Shown: piece by piece, positions 50,525-60,444 of the stretch
How the letters are laid out: the number at the start of each line of letters is the position of its first letter
Numbering within the stretch: position 1 is the stretch's first letter
From: UBA11403 sp963784615
GTDB lineage: Bacteria; Pseudomonadota; Gammaproteobacteria; Legionellales; Legionellaceae
Direction of reading: 5' to 3'
Length of the DNA: 64,000 nucleotides
Assembly: GCA_963784615.1 (NCBI GenBank)
Contig: CAWASG010000001.1
Coordinates: forward strand, 1,984,001-2,048,000
Notes under the pieces: generated by a model
Told to the model about the DNA's origin: nothing
Database searches by the model: none
The model's input: the letters and a program-made list of their open reading frames with translations, nothing else
Position numbers and translations under genes: made by a program

Positions 50525-51670
50525 TTATCGTCTATTCCCCCAACGTTGTCCATGGAGAGCTTCTGCTTCATCGTCATCATCATAGGCCTCTTCTTCATCT
50601 GCGTCTTCTTCCTCTTCCTCGTCCGCGTTTTTTTCAGCCGTTTCCTGCGGGATACCGTCCTTCCATGTTTTGCATGCAGTCGCCAGGGCAATGGCTGCAG
50701 CGGCTTCCTCCCTTTCTTTGGTCGCTCTAGCCAGGGTTTCGAGGGCTTCAATTTCCTGCCTTGCCAGTCCGTTTTCCATGTCGGTTCTTTTTTGAGCATC
50801 TTCGGCCCATTCGCGCTCATCCTCTGCATTGCACCAGTCAGAGAGTTCAGGCTCAGTCTTTTGCTGAGTGAGCATTTGAAGTGCCCGGAGTGCTTCTTCC
50901 ATGCATTGATTTAACCAGTCATTATCTTGTTGGGTCACGCTGATAAGGTTAAGCAAACTGATGGTTGCGTCGATTTTTGTGCCGTACCTTTCATGCAAAG
51001 TGCGTTCATTCCGTAGCAATGCCTCGATGTTTAAGGTCACTTGGCGCACAACGGCTGTTCGATGGGTTGGATTTTTTTTATCCAGTGCATCCAGATCGCT
51101 CATGCATTGCGTTAATGCTTGGGTAATTAATATCTCTCTTGCTTGAGCACGTTCGCGAAATATTGAGAAATAGGGTTGCTCAGTCATATTCTGCACAAGA
51201 TTGAGTCGTTGGTTTGCGCATATTTTTATCGCAAAATATTGTGCCGCATAATATTGAAAAAAAACGAGGGCGTCGTTGTTTTTGGGGATATTGAGCAGTC
51301 GTAACGTTTGCATTTGGGTGTAGATAGATTGAATTAATTCAAGTGCCTGGAGTAGTGCTTTACCGGTGTCGCCTTCGGATAATTGTTTTGCTTGTGTGAG
51401 ATTGGCCAGTCGCGTTTTAAAGCTCATCAAGAGCGCTTGAAATTGGTGGAGTGAGATTTCATCATTATCTCTGGTTTGAAATTTGTTAAGCTCGGTCATT
51501 AACGCGGACAATTGTTCTCGTTTTGCGCGACCGAGTTCCAAGTCCCGCGGACAATGTAAGAACATTAAAACGGTATTGAAATTCGAAGAATCAGCTTGAG
51601 CGGAATGATCGATGGCCTCTTTGATCGCTCTGGTTAGAAACAACTTACCGATTTTAACAAAAATGGTCAT
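50525..51670 (-). CDS. Hypothetical helical protein with acidic C-terminal tail
   Basis: An orphan of 381 residues from ATG 51670 (MTIFVKIGKLFLTRAIKEAI), preceded by AGAAGGAATAAAGTA. The body is alpha-helical. The region 300-345 is rich in E, R and A (coiled coil), followed by a run of D and E (NADEEEEEDADEEEAYDDDD) near the C-terminus. No membrane segment or signal peptide. It is divergent from glmU with 55 bases between starts. Acidic tails of this kind occur in some secreted Legionella proteins, but I infer nothing firm. Confidence 0.65.
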   Translation of the reverse strand: MTIFVKIGKLFLTRAIKEAIDHSAQADSSNFNTVLMFLHCPRDLELGRAKREQLSALMTELNKFQTRDNDEISLHQFQALLMSFKTRLANLTQAKQLSEGDTGKALLQALELIQSIYTQMQTLRLLNIPKNNDALVFFQYYAAQYFAIKICANQRLNLVQNMTEQPYFSIFRERAQAREILITQALTQCMSDLDALDKKNPTHRTAVVRQVTLNIEALLRNERTLHERYGTKIDATISLLNLISVTQQDNDWLNQCMEEALRALQMLTQQKTEPELSDWCNAEDEREWAEDAQKRTDMENGLARQEIEALETLARATKEREEAAAAIALATACKTWKDGIPQETAEKNADEEEEEDADEEEAYDDDDEAEALHGQRWGNRR

Positions 51671-51725
51671 TACTTTATTCCTTCTATTGTATGATAGGTG
51701 TATTTGAATCACGGAGAATTTTTTA

Positions 51726-53105
51726 ATGTCATTTCATATCATAGTTTTGGCTGCAGGCCAAGGAAAGCGAATGTATTCATCGTTACCGAAAGTGCTGCAT
51801 CCGCTTGCAGGCATGCCTATGCTGCAACGCGTGGTTGAGACAGCCGGCCTGCTTAATCCAGATGGAATACATGTTATTTATGGTCATGGCGGCGAGCGGA
51901 TTCAAAAAGCATTGCCTGAGCTTCCTGTGCATTGGGTTTTGCAAGCGCAACAATTGGGAACAGGTCACGCCGTGATGCAGGCGTTGCCGTTTATTCCGCC
52001 CGAGAGTCAAGTGTTAGTCTTGTCGGCTGATGTGCCTTTAATTCAACTCGAGACGCTGAAACAGCTGATTGAACAATGTAAGGTTGGTACGCATCAAAGC
52101 GCGCCGTTAGGATTGTTGGTCACTGTACAAGACGATCCTTTCGGTCTGGGGCGTATCGTGCGAGACGCGCAGGGTCACATTGTATCCATTGTCGAGGAAA
52201 AAGATGCATCGTTGCAGGAGCGCTGTATTCAAGAAATCTATACGGGGGTGTGCTGTGCCAGCGCTGCTGATTTAAGTCGTTGGTTGCCAAAACTAAGCGC
52301 CGCCAACGCGCAGGAGGAATATTATCTTACGGAGATAATCGCTATGGCCTCCCGGGAAGGAAAGTCGATAACGTCTTTCTGTACGGCTGATTGGACCGAG
52401 GTCCAAGGTGTGAATAACGCCGAGCAATTACAATTTTTAGAGCGCATTTGGCAAAAACAGCAGGCGAAGCGGTTGATGCTGTCTGGCGTGCGTTTGGCTG
52501 ATGCCGAACGGATAGACATTCGCGGAGAATTAACCTGTGGTAAAGACGTTTTTATTGATGTGAATGCCGTATTTGAAGGCCAGGTACATATCGGCAATGG
52601 CAGTCGTATCGCGCCGAATTGTGTGTTGAACAATGTGACGCTCGGCAACAATTGCGTGATTCATGCCAATAGCGTCCTGGAAGATTGCACCGTCGGCGAC
52701 GACTGCCATGTCGGTCCCTTTGCGCGCCTAAGGCCCGGAACTGTGCTTGGACATCGGTGTAAAATCGGGAATTTTGTCGAGACTAAAAATGCCGTATTGG
52801 GAGAAAACAGCAAGGCCAGCCACTTGAGTTATTTAGGCGATGCCGTCATTGGTCAAGATGTTAACATCGGCGCAGGCACGATTACCTGCAATTATGATGG
52901 CGCAAACAAACATCAAACCATTATTGAAGACGGCGTATTCGTCGGCTCCGACACCCAATTCGTCGCCCCAGTCACCATCGGCAAAAACGCCACAATCGGT
53001 GCCGGCAGTACCATTCGCAAAAACGTCCCCGCCGAAGAACTGACCCTCACGGCATCCACGCAAAAAACCGTTCTTGGCTGGAAACGACCTGTCAAAAAAA
53101 AATAA
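51726..53105 (+). CDS. glmU: Bifunctional UDP-GlcNAc pyrophosphorylase / GlcN-1-P acetyltransferase
   Basis: Makes UDP-N-acetylglucosamine for peptidoglycan and LPS. 459 residues. The N-terminal uridyltransferase domain has LAAGQGKRMYSSLPKVLHPL and the metal-binding SADVPLI. The C-terminal left-handed beta-helix has hexapeptide repeats and the acetyltransferase motif KNAVLGENSKASHLSYLGDA, GAGTITCNYDGANKH. It does not sit in the usual atp-glmU-glmS neighbourhood. Confidence 0.97.
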   Translation: MSFHIIVLAAGQGKRMYSSLPKVLHPLAGMPMLQRVVETAGLLNPDGIHVIYGHGGERIQKALPELPVHWVLQAQQLGTGHAVMQALPFIPPESQVLVLSADVPLIQLETLKQLIEQCKVGTHQSAPLGLLVTVQDDPFGLGRIVRDAQGHIVSIVEEKDASLQERCIQEIYTGVCCASAADLSRWLPKLSAANAQEEYYLTEIIAMASREGKSITSFCTADWTEVQGVNNAEQLQFLERIWQKQQAKRLMLSGVRLADAERIDIRGELTCGKDVFIDVNAVFEGQVHIGNGSRIAPNCVLNNVTLGNNCVIHANSVLEDCTVGDDCHVGPFARLRPGTVLGHRCKIGNFVETKNAVLGENSKASHLSYLGDAVIGQDVNIGAGTITCNYDGANKHQTIIEDGVFVGSDTQFVAPVTIGKNATIGAGSTIRKNVPAEELTLTASTQKTVLGWKRPVKKK

Positions 53106-53117
53106 CCTGCCGGCGTA

Positions 53118-53163
53118 CGCGCAGGTTGGGTTGAGCGATGGTGAGCTCAACCCAACCTTCGTG
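53118..53163 (+). terminator. Short GTAGG-related hairpin after glmU
   Basis: GCGCAGGTTGGGTTGAGC with GCTCAACCCAACCTTCGTGC form a stem around GATGGTGA, 12 bases after the glmU stop. A truncated family A unit that could end transcription, without a T tract. The interval to 53326 holds nothing else that I can name. Confidence 0.45.
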
Positions 53164-53326
53164 CAAACCTTATTTGAAATAACGCATCCTTAATCATATG
53201 CTGCAATAATGACTCATGCGATTAAAATTAATGGAGAGGGTCGCGCCGTCATCAATGAGTGTAAATACCAACGAGTTCGATAGAATGGGAGCCGTGACGT
53301 TTTAGGGGGACCAAGATTTTCGCTCC

Positions 53327-54523
53327 CTAAGGTTGCCGCTTAAACTCCGTCCCTGACGGGTCATTGAGTTCGCGAATCTTATTCGTTTCATTTTTAAATC
53401 TAGCTACTACGTCGAGTTTATTGTTCTCTTTGAACGAACAGATTAGATTGTTAAACCATGCGCACAATTTATTCACAACACTCATTTCTGCTCTATATTC
53501 CGCTGGGATACTTGTCGTTGGCGTTCTAAGCATTTCCAGTTTTTCTTCAAATAGTCGTATGATCTTTTTTTCCGATTCATTCGGATCTTTAAGATCGATT
53601 GCTTGAATCATCTCGTCAAGAATCTTACATTTTACTTCGGCAACAAAATTGATCCCTTCTTCTACTTTGGATAAATAATTGTTTGTCAGGTAAGCACGGT
53701 ATTGCTCTAAGCCTGTTTTTAACGCTATGAGATTTGCGTTTGAATCTTTCTGAGCTTGAGTGCCGCCTGTACCGTCGGTGGATGTAGTCTTGATTTGGCT
53801 GGGATTAAGCCCACGAGTGCAATCAAAATCACATGTTAAATTCTTATGCCGCGCCTCAAATAGCTTTCTAATGCTATCTTTATCTGTATCTGTTGACATG
53901 TGATTTGCGGCAGTAGAAACAAATGAATGATAAATGTTAGTTTGAATAATATTGTCTACTTTATAATATTTGGGATCCGCAGTGGAAATACAAAATAAAA
54001 ATTTTTGCAGTATCACCGATCTCATGTTGTCGTTTGACTCACCACGATATTGCTCTTTCAACCCGTTTAATAAAGTTGTAATAACAGGGTCTTTATATTC
54101 TTTTATGGCTGCATCCATCGCTTTTAAAACACCCTCATTATACTTAATCATATTAGAATGGTTATTATACTGACCGTGTTGTTCGTTGTCGGCGCGGTTA
54201 TTATATAAATTAAACCGCTCGTCATACCATTTATCTCTTGCTTGTTGCGCCATGTATAGCATGCTTGCTCGATCGAATGAATCTAGTACTTCTTTTTTTA
54301 GATCCGGTGTTTCATATTTATATCCTTGAAGTGCTTGTCTCACTTTGGCGAACAGGGGTATCTCAGTACCTTCTTTTGCTATTAGTAGGTCGATCAGGTT
54401 TTGTCGTTTCATCTCGGGTAGTTTGCTAATATTCTGCGAGAGAAATTCCTCAAATTCAGGATGAGTAGGTTGGGCCGTGCTCGTAGGAAGGGAGGGTGGA
54501 CCATCATATTTGGAGGAGGCCAT
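53327..54523 (-). CDS. Hypothetical protein, 398 aa
   Basis: An orphan protein, hydrophilic and largely helical, with no signal peptide or membrane span. The N-terminus MASSKYDGPPSLPTSTAQPT is disordered in character. The middle has many N, Y and K residues (YNNRADNEQHGQYNNHSNM), and a threonine- and glycine-rich linker (TTSTDGTGGTQAQ) divides it in two. Convergent with glmU. ATG 54523 is preceded by GTGAG on the minus strand. Function unknown; candidate secreted protein by association only. Confidence 0.65.
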   Translation of the reverse strand: MASSKYDGPPSLPTSTAQPTHPEFEEFLSQNISKLPEMKRQNLIDLLIAKEGTEIPLFAKVRQALQGYKYETPDLKKEVLDSFDRASMLYMAQQARDKWYDERFNLYNNRADNEQHGQYNNHSNMIKYNEGVLKAMDAAIKEYKDPVITTLLNGLKEQYRGESNDNMRSVILQKFLFCISTADPKYYKVDNIIQTNIYHSFVSTAANHMSTDTDKDSIRKLFEARHKNLTCDFDCTRGLNPSQIKTTSTDGTGGTQAQKDSNANLIALKTGLEQYRAYLTNNYLSKVEEGINFVAEVKCKILDEMIQAIDLKDPNESEKKIIRLFEEKLEMLRTPTTSIPAEYRAEMSVVNKLCAWFNNLICSFKENNKLDVVARFKNETNKIRELNDPSGTEFKRQP

Positions 54524-54837
54524 GTCAATCTCACTATCGGTTCAGGATATATTAATAACTATAGTTGATTTTCGAGAATTTAACAAACAGATGGAGCGAT
54601 ATTGAGTCTTGAGGTCGATTAAATCCGCATTCAGCATCGCCCGATTTCTCAAGCCATAACAGCGGCTAGTGAGGTTTATCCATTTAATCGTTATCAGTTC
54701 AAAGGAAGGCACGTCGCAGTCGCCTTTCTCCAGCCAGTTTCTGAATTTATCAAGCCATTACCGGTAATTCCATTTGCCAAACCCTTACATTTTGTGGAAG
54801 AATCAATGCATTAGCGAGTAATGTGTAAGTAGAGCGT
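54524..54837. other. Gene-free interval upstream of rppH
   Basis: About 314 bases with no credible gene on either strand and none of the repeat families found elsewhere in the window. It must hold the divergent promoters of rppH and the 398-residue orphan gene, but no -35/-10 pair stands out. Confidence 0.6.
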
Positions 54838-55362
54838 ATGATCATTGATAGAGCCGGGTATCGGCTGAATGTTGGCATTATTATTATTAACGAATCCAAT
54901 CGGTTATTTTGGGGAAGGCGCTTCGGGCATGATGCCTGGCAGTTTCCCCAAGGTGGCCTTGCTGCCGGCGAGTCAGCATTGGATGCGATGTACCGTGAGT
55001 TACGTGAAGAAGTGGGCCTCGAACGTGAAGATGTTGAAGTTTTGGGCGTGACTAAACGTTGGCTTAATTATCGCCTGCCTAAACAGTATTTGCGCTTGAA
55101 CAGCAAGCCCTTGGTGATTGGTCAAAAACAAAAGTGGTATCTATTGCGTCTCGTCAGCAATGAACAAAAAATTCGCCTGGATTTAAGTGACTCACAGGAA
55201 TTTGATAGCTGGCGCTGGATTGATTATCATGAGCCTCAAGAGCATGTTATATTTTTTAAAAAACAAGTGTATGCCCAGGCCTTAAAAGAGCTCGAGCATT
55301 GCATCAAAAAACGTCGAACCCCTTTTGGGGGCGGCCATAAACGAGGTTACCACAGGTCTTAA
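54838..55362 (+). CDS. rppH: RNA pyrophosphohydrolase
   Basis: Removes pyrophosphate from the 5' end of mRNAs and starts their decay by RNase E. Nudix enzyme of 174 residues. The Nudix box runs from GGLAAGESALDAMYREL to REEVGL near residues 39-61. The N-terminus MIIDRAGYRLNVGIIIINE and WQFPQGG are typical of RppH. The gene abuts ptsP, as in E. coli and Legionella. Confidence 0.95.
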   Translation: MIIDRAGYRLNVGIIIINESNRLFWGRRFGHDAWQFPQGGLAAGESALDAMYRELREEVGLEREDVEVLGVTKRWLNYRLPKQYLRLNSKPLVIGQKQKWYLLRLVSNEQKIRLDLSDSQEFDSWRWIDYHEPQEHVIFFKKQVYAQALKELEHCIKKRRTPFGGGHKRGYHRS

Positions 55363-57654
55363 ATGTTAAAGATTCTCAAGCGTATTGTACAGGATGTCAC
55401 TACGGCCAGCGATTTAACCCATGCATTGCAAACATTGGTTCAACGTGTGAGAGAAGCCATTAGTGCTGATGCCGCGACGGTTTTACTGATCGACCAAAAA
55501 CATTCAGAGTATGTTCTCATTGCAACAGATGGCTTGAATAAGCAAGCGGAGTCCACCGTGCGCGTTGCAATGGATAGTGGGCTGATTGGCATGGTTGGTC
55601 GGCGTGAAGAGCCAATTAATATCGATAATGCGCAAGCCCATCCGGCCTCTTATAAAAACGCGTCCTTAGGTGAGGAATCGTTTCAAGCCTTCTTGGGCGT
55701 TCCCATTATTCAACATCGTCGCTTGTATGGCGTACTGGCCATCCAGCGTGTCGAAAATCGCTGTTTTGATGATGCCGAGGAAGCTTTTCTCATTACGCTG
55801 GCCTCACAACTCGGCGGGATGATAGCGCATGCCGATGCAACTGGCGAACTCATACAGCTGACCAAAAGACCCTCTAAAGGGGCCGCAAAACTGGATGCAA
55901 ATCAGTTGGTGTTGAATGGTGTCGGTTGTGTTCCTGGTGTTGCTATTGGTAGTGCCGTGGTGATTTATCACGCCGCAGATATTGACGCCGTTCCTCGTCG
56001 CCTCACCGATGATCCTGATGGTGAGACGGTCATTTTCTATCGCGCACTCAAAGTTGCACGGGATCACATCCAACGCCTGGGACGACGCTTACTGTCGACG
56101 ATTGATGAAGAGGATCACGCTTTATTCGATGTCTATTTACATATTCTGGATAACGATTGCCTTGGTGCTGAAGTCGAGCAAGAAATCCGCCAAGAGCGCC
56201 TTACCGCGCAAGCAGCGTTGGCGAGTGTGATTAAGCGGCATGTGCAGCAATTTGAAAGCATGAAAGACGAATATTTGCGCGAGCGCGCCAGTGATTTTCG
56301 TGATTTGGGTCGACGAGTGCTCGCAGAATTGCAATCCTCACAGCTTGAAGAAATTATCTACCCGAAGCGGACGATTTTGGTGGGTGATGAAATTACACCT
56401 GCAGTGCTTGCAGAAGTGCCGGAGGGCCAATTGGCCGGGATCGTCTCCGCAAAAGGATCGAACAACTCCCATGTGACAATTTTAGCGCGGGCATTGGGTG
56501 TGCCTTCGGTGATGGGGGTTCGAGGTCTTAACCTTGAGCAATTATCCCGTCGGGCAATGGTTGTGGATGGCTATAATGGGCACGTGATTGTGTCGCCTTC
56601 CCGATCGGTTCTTAGCGAATATAAGCAATTAGCGCAAGAAGAAGATGAACTCAATCAAAGCTTGGTTAATCTCCGGGATAAACCCGCAGAAACAATCGAT
56701 AATCACCGTATTTCGTTGCAGGTGAATACCGGGCTTGCCATGGATTCTGGGCTTTCCATGAGTGTTGGCGCTGAAGGCGTGGGTCTTTATCGTTCAGAAA
56801 TTCCGTTTATGAGCCGTGACAGGTTTCCCTCAGAAGATGAGCAATACATCATCTACCGTCAGTTGCTTAAAGCCTTTGCGCCGCGCGCAGTTACCATGCG
56901 TACGCTGGATATTGGCGGCGATAAAGTCTTACCATATTTTCCCATCAAAGAAGATAATCCCTATTTAGGCTGGCGCGGCATTCGTATCACGCTTGATCAT
57001 CCCGATGTGTTTCTGATGCAAGTACGGGCAATGATGCGTGCCAACGAGGGGCTGAATAATTTGCGAATCATGTTGCCGATGGTGACGTCGCTCAGTGAGG
57101 TAGATGAAGCCGCTAAATTGATCCATCAAGCCTATCTTGAGCTTTTGGAAGAGGGGTGTCAAATTCAAAAGCCGCCAATAGGTGTCATGATCGAAGTCCC
57201 CTCCGCAGTGTACTTGGCAAGAGAGTTTGCCAAGCGGGTTGATTTTCTCTCCGTGGGGACCAATGATTTAACGCAATATTTGCTGGCAGTCGATAGAAAT
57301 AACGCGCAAGTCGCCAATCTGTACGATGCCTTACATCCAGCGATGCTGATTGCATTGCTTAAAATCGTTGAGGGCGGTCGTGCAGGAGGGGTTGAGGTTA
57401 GTGTGTGTGGCGAGATGGCCAGCGATCCGATTGCGGTGATTGTGTTGCTCGCAATGGGCTTTAACACCTTGAGTATGAACTCCGCGAGTTTACCGCGTGT
57501 GAAGTGGATTGTTCGCACATTTTCAATGGTGCAAGCACGTAAACTGCTGGCCGATTGCCTTGAGTTTGATCACCCAGAGCAAATTCGAGAACATTTAACG
57601 CAAGCGCTCATCAGGGAAGGTTTGGGCGGATTAGTACGAGCAGGGAAATCATAA
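55363..57654 (+). CDS. ptsP: Phosphoenolpyruvate-protein phosphotransferase PtsP (GAF + EI-Ntr)
   Basis: Enzyme I of the nitrogen-related PTS, transferring phosphate from PEP to NPr. 763 residues. An N-terminal GAF domain (1-160) is followed by EI. The phosphohistidine motif is in GSNNSHVTILARALGVPSVMG-type sequence (about 365-385; written in two parts GSNNSHVTILAR and ALGVPSVMG). The PEP-binding C-terminal half has YRSEIPFM, DIGGDK, FLSVGTNDLTQYLL and VCGEMASDP. The ATG follows the rppH stop without a gap, so they are coupled. Confidence 0.96.
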   Translation: MLKILKRIVQDVTTASDLTHALQTLVQRVREAISADAATVLLIDQKHSEYVLIATDGLNKQAESTVRVAMDSGLIGMVGRREEPINIDNAQAHPASYKNASLGEESFQAFLGVPIIQHRRLYGVLAIQRVENRCFDDAEEAFLITLASQLGGMIAHADATGELIQLTKRPSKGAAKLDANQLVLNGVGCVPGVAIGSAVVIYHAADIDAVPRRLTDDPDGETVIFYRALKVARDHIQRLGRRLLSTIDEEDHALFDVYLHILDNDCLGAEVEQEIRQERLTAQAALASVIKRHVQQFESMKDEYLRERASDFRDLGRRVLAELQSSQLEEIIYPKRTILVGDEITPAVLAEVPEGQLAGIVSAKGSNNSHVTILARALGVPSVMGVRGLNLEQLSRRAMVVDGYNGHVIVSPSRSVLSEYKQLAQEEDELNQSLVNLRDKPAETIDNHRISLQVNTGLAMDSGLSMSVGAEGVGLYRSEIPFMSRDRFPSEDEQYIIYRQLLKAFAPRAVTMRTLDIGGDKVLPYFPIKEDNPYLGWRGIRITLDHPDVFLMQVRAMMRANEGLNNLRIMLPMVTSLSEVDEAAKLIHQAYLELLEEGCQIQKPPIGVMIEVPSAVYLAREFAKRVDFLSVGTNDLTQYLLAVDRNNAQVANLYDALHPAMLIALLKIVEGGRAGGVEVSVCGEMASDPIAVIVLLAMGFNTLSMNSASLPRVKWIVRTFSMVQARKLLADCLEFDHPEQIREHLTQALIREGLGGLVRAGKS

Positions 57655-58457
57655 TGCCAGTAATCATGATCGAGCACGTGCTGATTTATGCACTAACGGG
57701 CGCGGCAGCAGGCTTGATTGCGGGGATGTTGGGGATTGGTGGCGGTATGATCATTGTTCCCGCCTTGTTGTACATTTTTCAACATACAAACGAGGTGCCG
57801 CATGCGCTCGAAATGCATTTTGCTGCCGGTACTTCTTTGGCGATTATGATTTTCACCGGGCAATCTTCGGTGCGTGCGCATATGCGAAAAAATGGTGTCT
57901 TGTGGAGTGCCTATCGTCGGATAAACACAGGGCTTATTTTGGGCACAGTGGCGGGTGTCTTATTGGCATATCAACTGCCAACCTATTGGTTGAAAGTGCT
58001 ACTGGCGGTCTTTTTGTTTCTGATAGCTGCAGAAATGATGTTTAATCCCAATCTACCGCATCGCAAAGATTTTCCGCCGCAAGGGGTTAATCGTCTGGTG
58101 GGCATGCTCATTGGGTTTAAATCAGGGTTGCTGGGGATAGGCGGGGGTGCCTTGGTGATTCCCTATTTAAGTTATTGTGGTGTCGAACGTCGTCAAACTG
58201 TCGGCGTTTCAGCGATGTGCACGCTTACCGTCGCGCTCATTGGCACCATAGCCGTTATTATCACCGGCAGTACAGAAAGCGACTTGCCCGCATGGGCAAC
58301 AGGCTATGTCTATTGGCCAGCGGTCTTTTGGATCGCCATTCCCAGTATGATGTTCGCCCCCATCGGCGCGCATTTAACCTACAAATTACCCGTTAATCAT
58401 CTAAAACATGCGTTTATCGTGGTTTTATTGATTGCGGCGATTAATTTGATCGTGTGA
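57654..58457 (+). CDS. TauE/SafE-family sulfite/anion exporter
   Basis: A 267-residue inner-membrane protein with seven or eight spans. Two copies of the family repeat occur: AAAGLIAGMLGIGGGMIIVP near residue 17 and GLLGIGGGALVIPYLSY near residue 160. The family exports sulfite, sulfoacetate and other small anions; the substrate here is unknown. The ATG overlaps the ptsP stop by one base (TAATG). rppH-ptsP-TauE-lgt-thyA is a common gammaproteobacterial order. Confidence 0.9.
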   Translation: MPVIMIEHVLIYALTGAAAGLIAGMLGIGGGMIIVPALLYIFQHTNEVPHALEMHFAAGTSLAIMIFTGQSSVRAHMRKNGVLWSAYRRINTGLILGTVAGVLLAYQLPTYWLKVLLAVFLFLIAAEMMFNPNLPHRKDFPPQGVNRLVGMLIGFKSGLLGIGGGALVIPYLSYCGVERRQTVGVSAMCTLTVALIGTIAVIITGSTESDLPAWATGYVYWPAVFWIAIPSMMFAPIGAHLTYKLPVNHLKHAFIVVLLIAAINLIV

Positions 58458-58632
58458 TCCCATTTGCGTACAATCATTGGTCTGGATACTGGTCTCGTCG
58501 TATTGATCGCGAGCATCGGTTAGTTTACAAAGTGATGGATGAGACGCTTATTGTTGTTCAGTGTCGATATCATTATTAAAAGAGGTTGTGTATCCTCTCG
58601 ATATCGCAGGGCGCCGACTTTCCCGGCGCTAT

Positions 58633-58847
58633 TGAAAGAATACCAGTAATTCCCGCCGTAAAACCTGCGCTGGTGGCGGAGTTCCTTCTCCCGATGTCGG
58701 GAGAAGGTGCCCGACAGGGCGGATGAGGGTAGATCAAAACACTGCAATTTAAACTGCCCTCACCCGCCCTGTCGGGCACCCTCTCCCATCAATGGGAGAG
58801 GGCGCTCATGCTGACCATCGGCTTTTACGGCGGAATTGCTGAAAGAA
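58633..58847. mobile_element. MITE-like palindromic element, family F (TauE-lgt gap)
   Basis: The element is 58646-58839, with ends GTAATTCCCGCCGTAAAACC and the complement of CTTTTACGGCGGAATTGC. The inner palindrome has arms GTGCCCGACAGGGCGG and CCGCCCTGTCGGGCAC. TGAAAGAA occurs at both flanks (58633-58640 and 58840-58847), a probable 8-bp target duplication with five extra bases on the left. Same core as 6061-6297. No other feature in 58458-58632. Confidence 0.8.
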
Positions 58848-58859
58848 CACGAGGTTTTG

Positions 58860-59654
58860 ATGCTTACTTTTCCACAAATTGACCCAGTCGCGTTTTCCAT
58901 CGGCCCCGTCCATGTTCATTGGTACGGCCTTATGTATCTTCTCGGCTTTGCACTCGCCTGGATGTTGGCACAATGGCGTGTGAAGCACTACGCATTGCCC
59001 TGGACTGCCGACCAGATTGGCGATTTGATATTTTCCGCCGCATTGGGCGTCATCATTGGCGGCAGGTTGGGGTATATGCTGTTTTACACCTCCCATGAAT
59101 GGCTGACTAAGCCCTGGCTCATTCTCAAAGTATGGGAAGGCGGTATGTCTTTTCATGGTGGCTTGATTGGGGTTATCATTGCCTTGCTCTATTTTTCGCA
59201 TCAAACTAAAAAGCCTTTTTTGCAAATTGCAGATTTTGCTGCACCACTCGTGCCTTTCGGCCTTGGTGTCGGACGCTTGGGGAATTTTATTAATGGTGAG
59301 TTATGGGGACGCGTCACCGATGTACCATGGGGAATGATTTTCCCTGATGCGGGCCCTTTTCCACGTCATCCCTCACAACTCTATGAGTTTGGCTTGGAAG
59401 GTGTGGCCTTGTTCATTCTGGTTTGGTGGTATGCTGCAAAACCACGGCCCGCCGGTTGTGTTTCGGGGGTGTTTTTAATGGGCTATGCCCTTAGCCGGTT
59501 GCTGATTGAGTGCTTTCGCGAGCCCGATCCGCAATTGGGTTTCTTGGCATTTAATGCGCTGACCATGGGTCAGCTGCTCTCTATTCCCATGCTAATTGCT
59601 GGGTTTCTTTTATGGTGGGTAAAACGCAATGAAAACATATCTCAATCTGCTTGA
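58860..59654 (+). CDS. lgt: Prolipoprotein diacylglyceryl transferase
   Basis: Transfers diacylglycerol to the lipobox cysteine of prolipoproteins in the inner membrane. 264 residues and seven spans. The signature GRLGNFINGELWGRVTD is present, with WYGLMYLLGFALAW and HPSQLYE. I start it at ATG 58860 (MLTFPQIDPVAFSIG); the upstream start at 58836 lies in a repeat element. It overlaps thyA by 26 bases. Confidence 0.95.
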   Translation: MLTFPQIDPVAFSIGPVHVHWYGLMYLLGFALAWMLAQWRVKHYALPWTADQIGDLIFSAALGVIIGGRLGYMLFYTSHEWLTKPWLILKVWEGGMSFHGGLIGVIIALLYFSHQTKKPFLQIADFAAPLVPFGLGVGRLGNFINGELWGRVTDVPWGMIFPDAGPFPRHPSQLYEFGLEGVALFILVWWYAAKPRPAGCVSGVFLMGYALSRLLIECFREPDPQLGFLAFNALTMGQLLSIPMLIAGFLLWWVKRNENISQSA

Positions 59655-60423
59655 ACACGTTCTGAAACACGGTGTTGAAAAGCAAGATCGCACGGGCACG
59701 GGTACATTGTCTACTTTTGGCTATCAAATGCGTTTTGATCTTGCCGAAGGATTCCCGCTTGTCACGACGAAAAAACTCCATCTTCGCAGTATTATTCACG
59801 AATTATTGTGGTTTCTCCAAGGAGATACCAATATTGCTTATTTAAAAGAAAATGGCGTGAGCATATGGAACGAATGGGCGGATGGTGAAGGGAATCTTGG
59901 TCCTGTTTACGGCCACCAGTGGCGTCATTGGCTCGCCTCTGATGGACGTGTGATTGATCAGATGAGTCAGTTGGTCGAGCAAATTAAAACCAATCCTGAC
60001 TCAAGACGCCTCATTGTCAGTGCATGGAATGTGGGTGATCTCGATCAAATGGCACTCCCCCCATGCCATGCGTTTTTCCAATTTTATGTTGCCAACGGCC
60101 GCTTGTCATGTCAGCTCTACCAGCGCTCTGCCGATGTATTTTTAGGTGTACCATTCAACATCGCCTCCTACGCACTCCTCATTCACCTTGTTGCCCAGCA
60201 ATGCGCACTCGACGTTGGTGAATTTGTGTGGACCGGTGGTGACTGTCATCTGTATCTTAATCATCTTGAGCAAGCCAAAACACAACTTCAGCGCACACCT
60301 CTGCCACTACCCACACTGCAGATTAAGCGCAAACCCGCGTCACTGTTTGAGTATCATTTTGATGACTTTGAAATACTGAATTATGAAGCCCATCCCAGCA
60401 TTAAGGCGCCGATAGCGGTTTAA
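59629..60423 (+). CDS. thyA: Thymidylate synthase
   Basis: Makes dTMP from dUMP with methylene-tetrahydrofolate. 264 residues, the E. coli length. Active-site cysteine in LPPCHAFFQFYV, substrate-binding DSRRLIVSAWN and QRSADVFLGVPFNIASYA. Translation is coupled to lgt by overlap; same arrangement as in E. coli. Confidence 0.97.
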   Translation: MKTYLNLLEHVLKHGVEKQDRTGTGTLSTFGYQMRFDLAEGFPLVTTKKLHLRSIIHELLWFLQGDTNIAYLKENGVSIWNEWADGEGNLGPVYGHQWRHWLASDGRVIDQMSQLVEQIKTNPDSRRLIVSAWNVGDLDQMALPPCHAFFQFYVANGRLSCQLYQRSADVFLGVPFNIASYALLIHLVAQQCALDVGEFVWTGGDCHLYLNHLEQAKTQLQRTPLPLPTLQIKRKPASLFEYHFDDFEILNYEAHPSIKAPIAV

Positions 60424-60444
60424 TCTCTTCTAAGGAAAATATAG

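Noticed and set aside
50515..50829. Lysine-rich minus-strand frame of 104 codons
   Set aside because: Shadow of the acidic tail of the 381-residue gene in another frame of the same strand.
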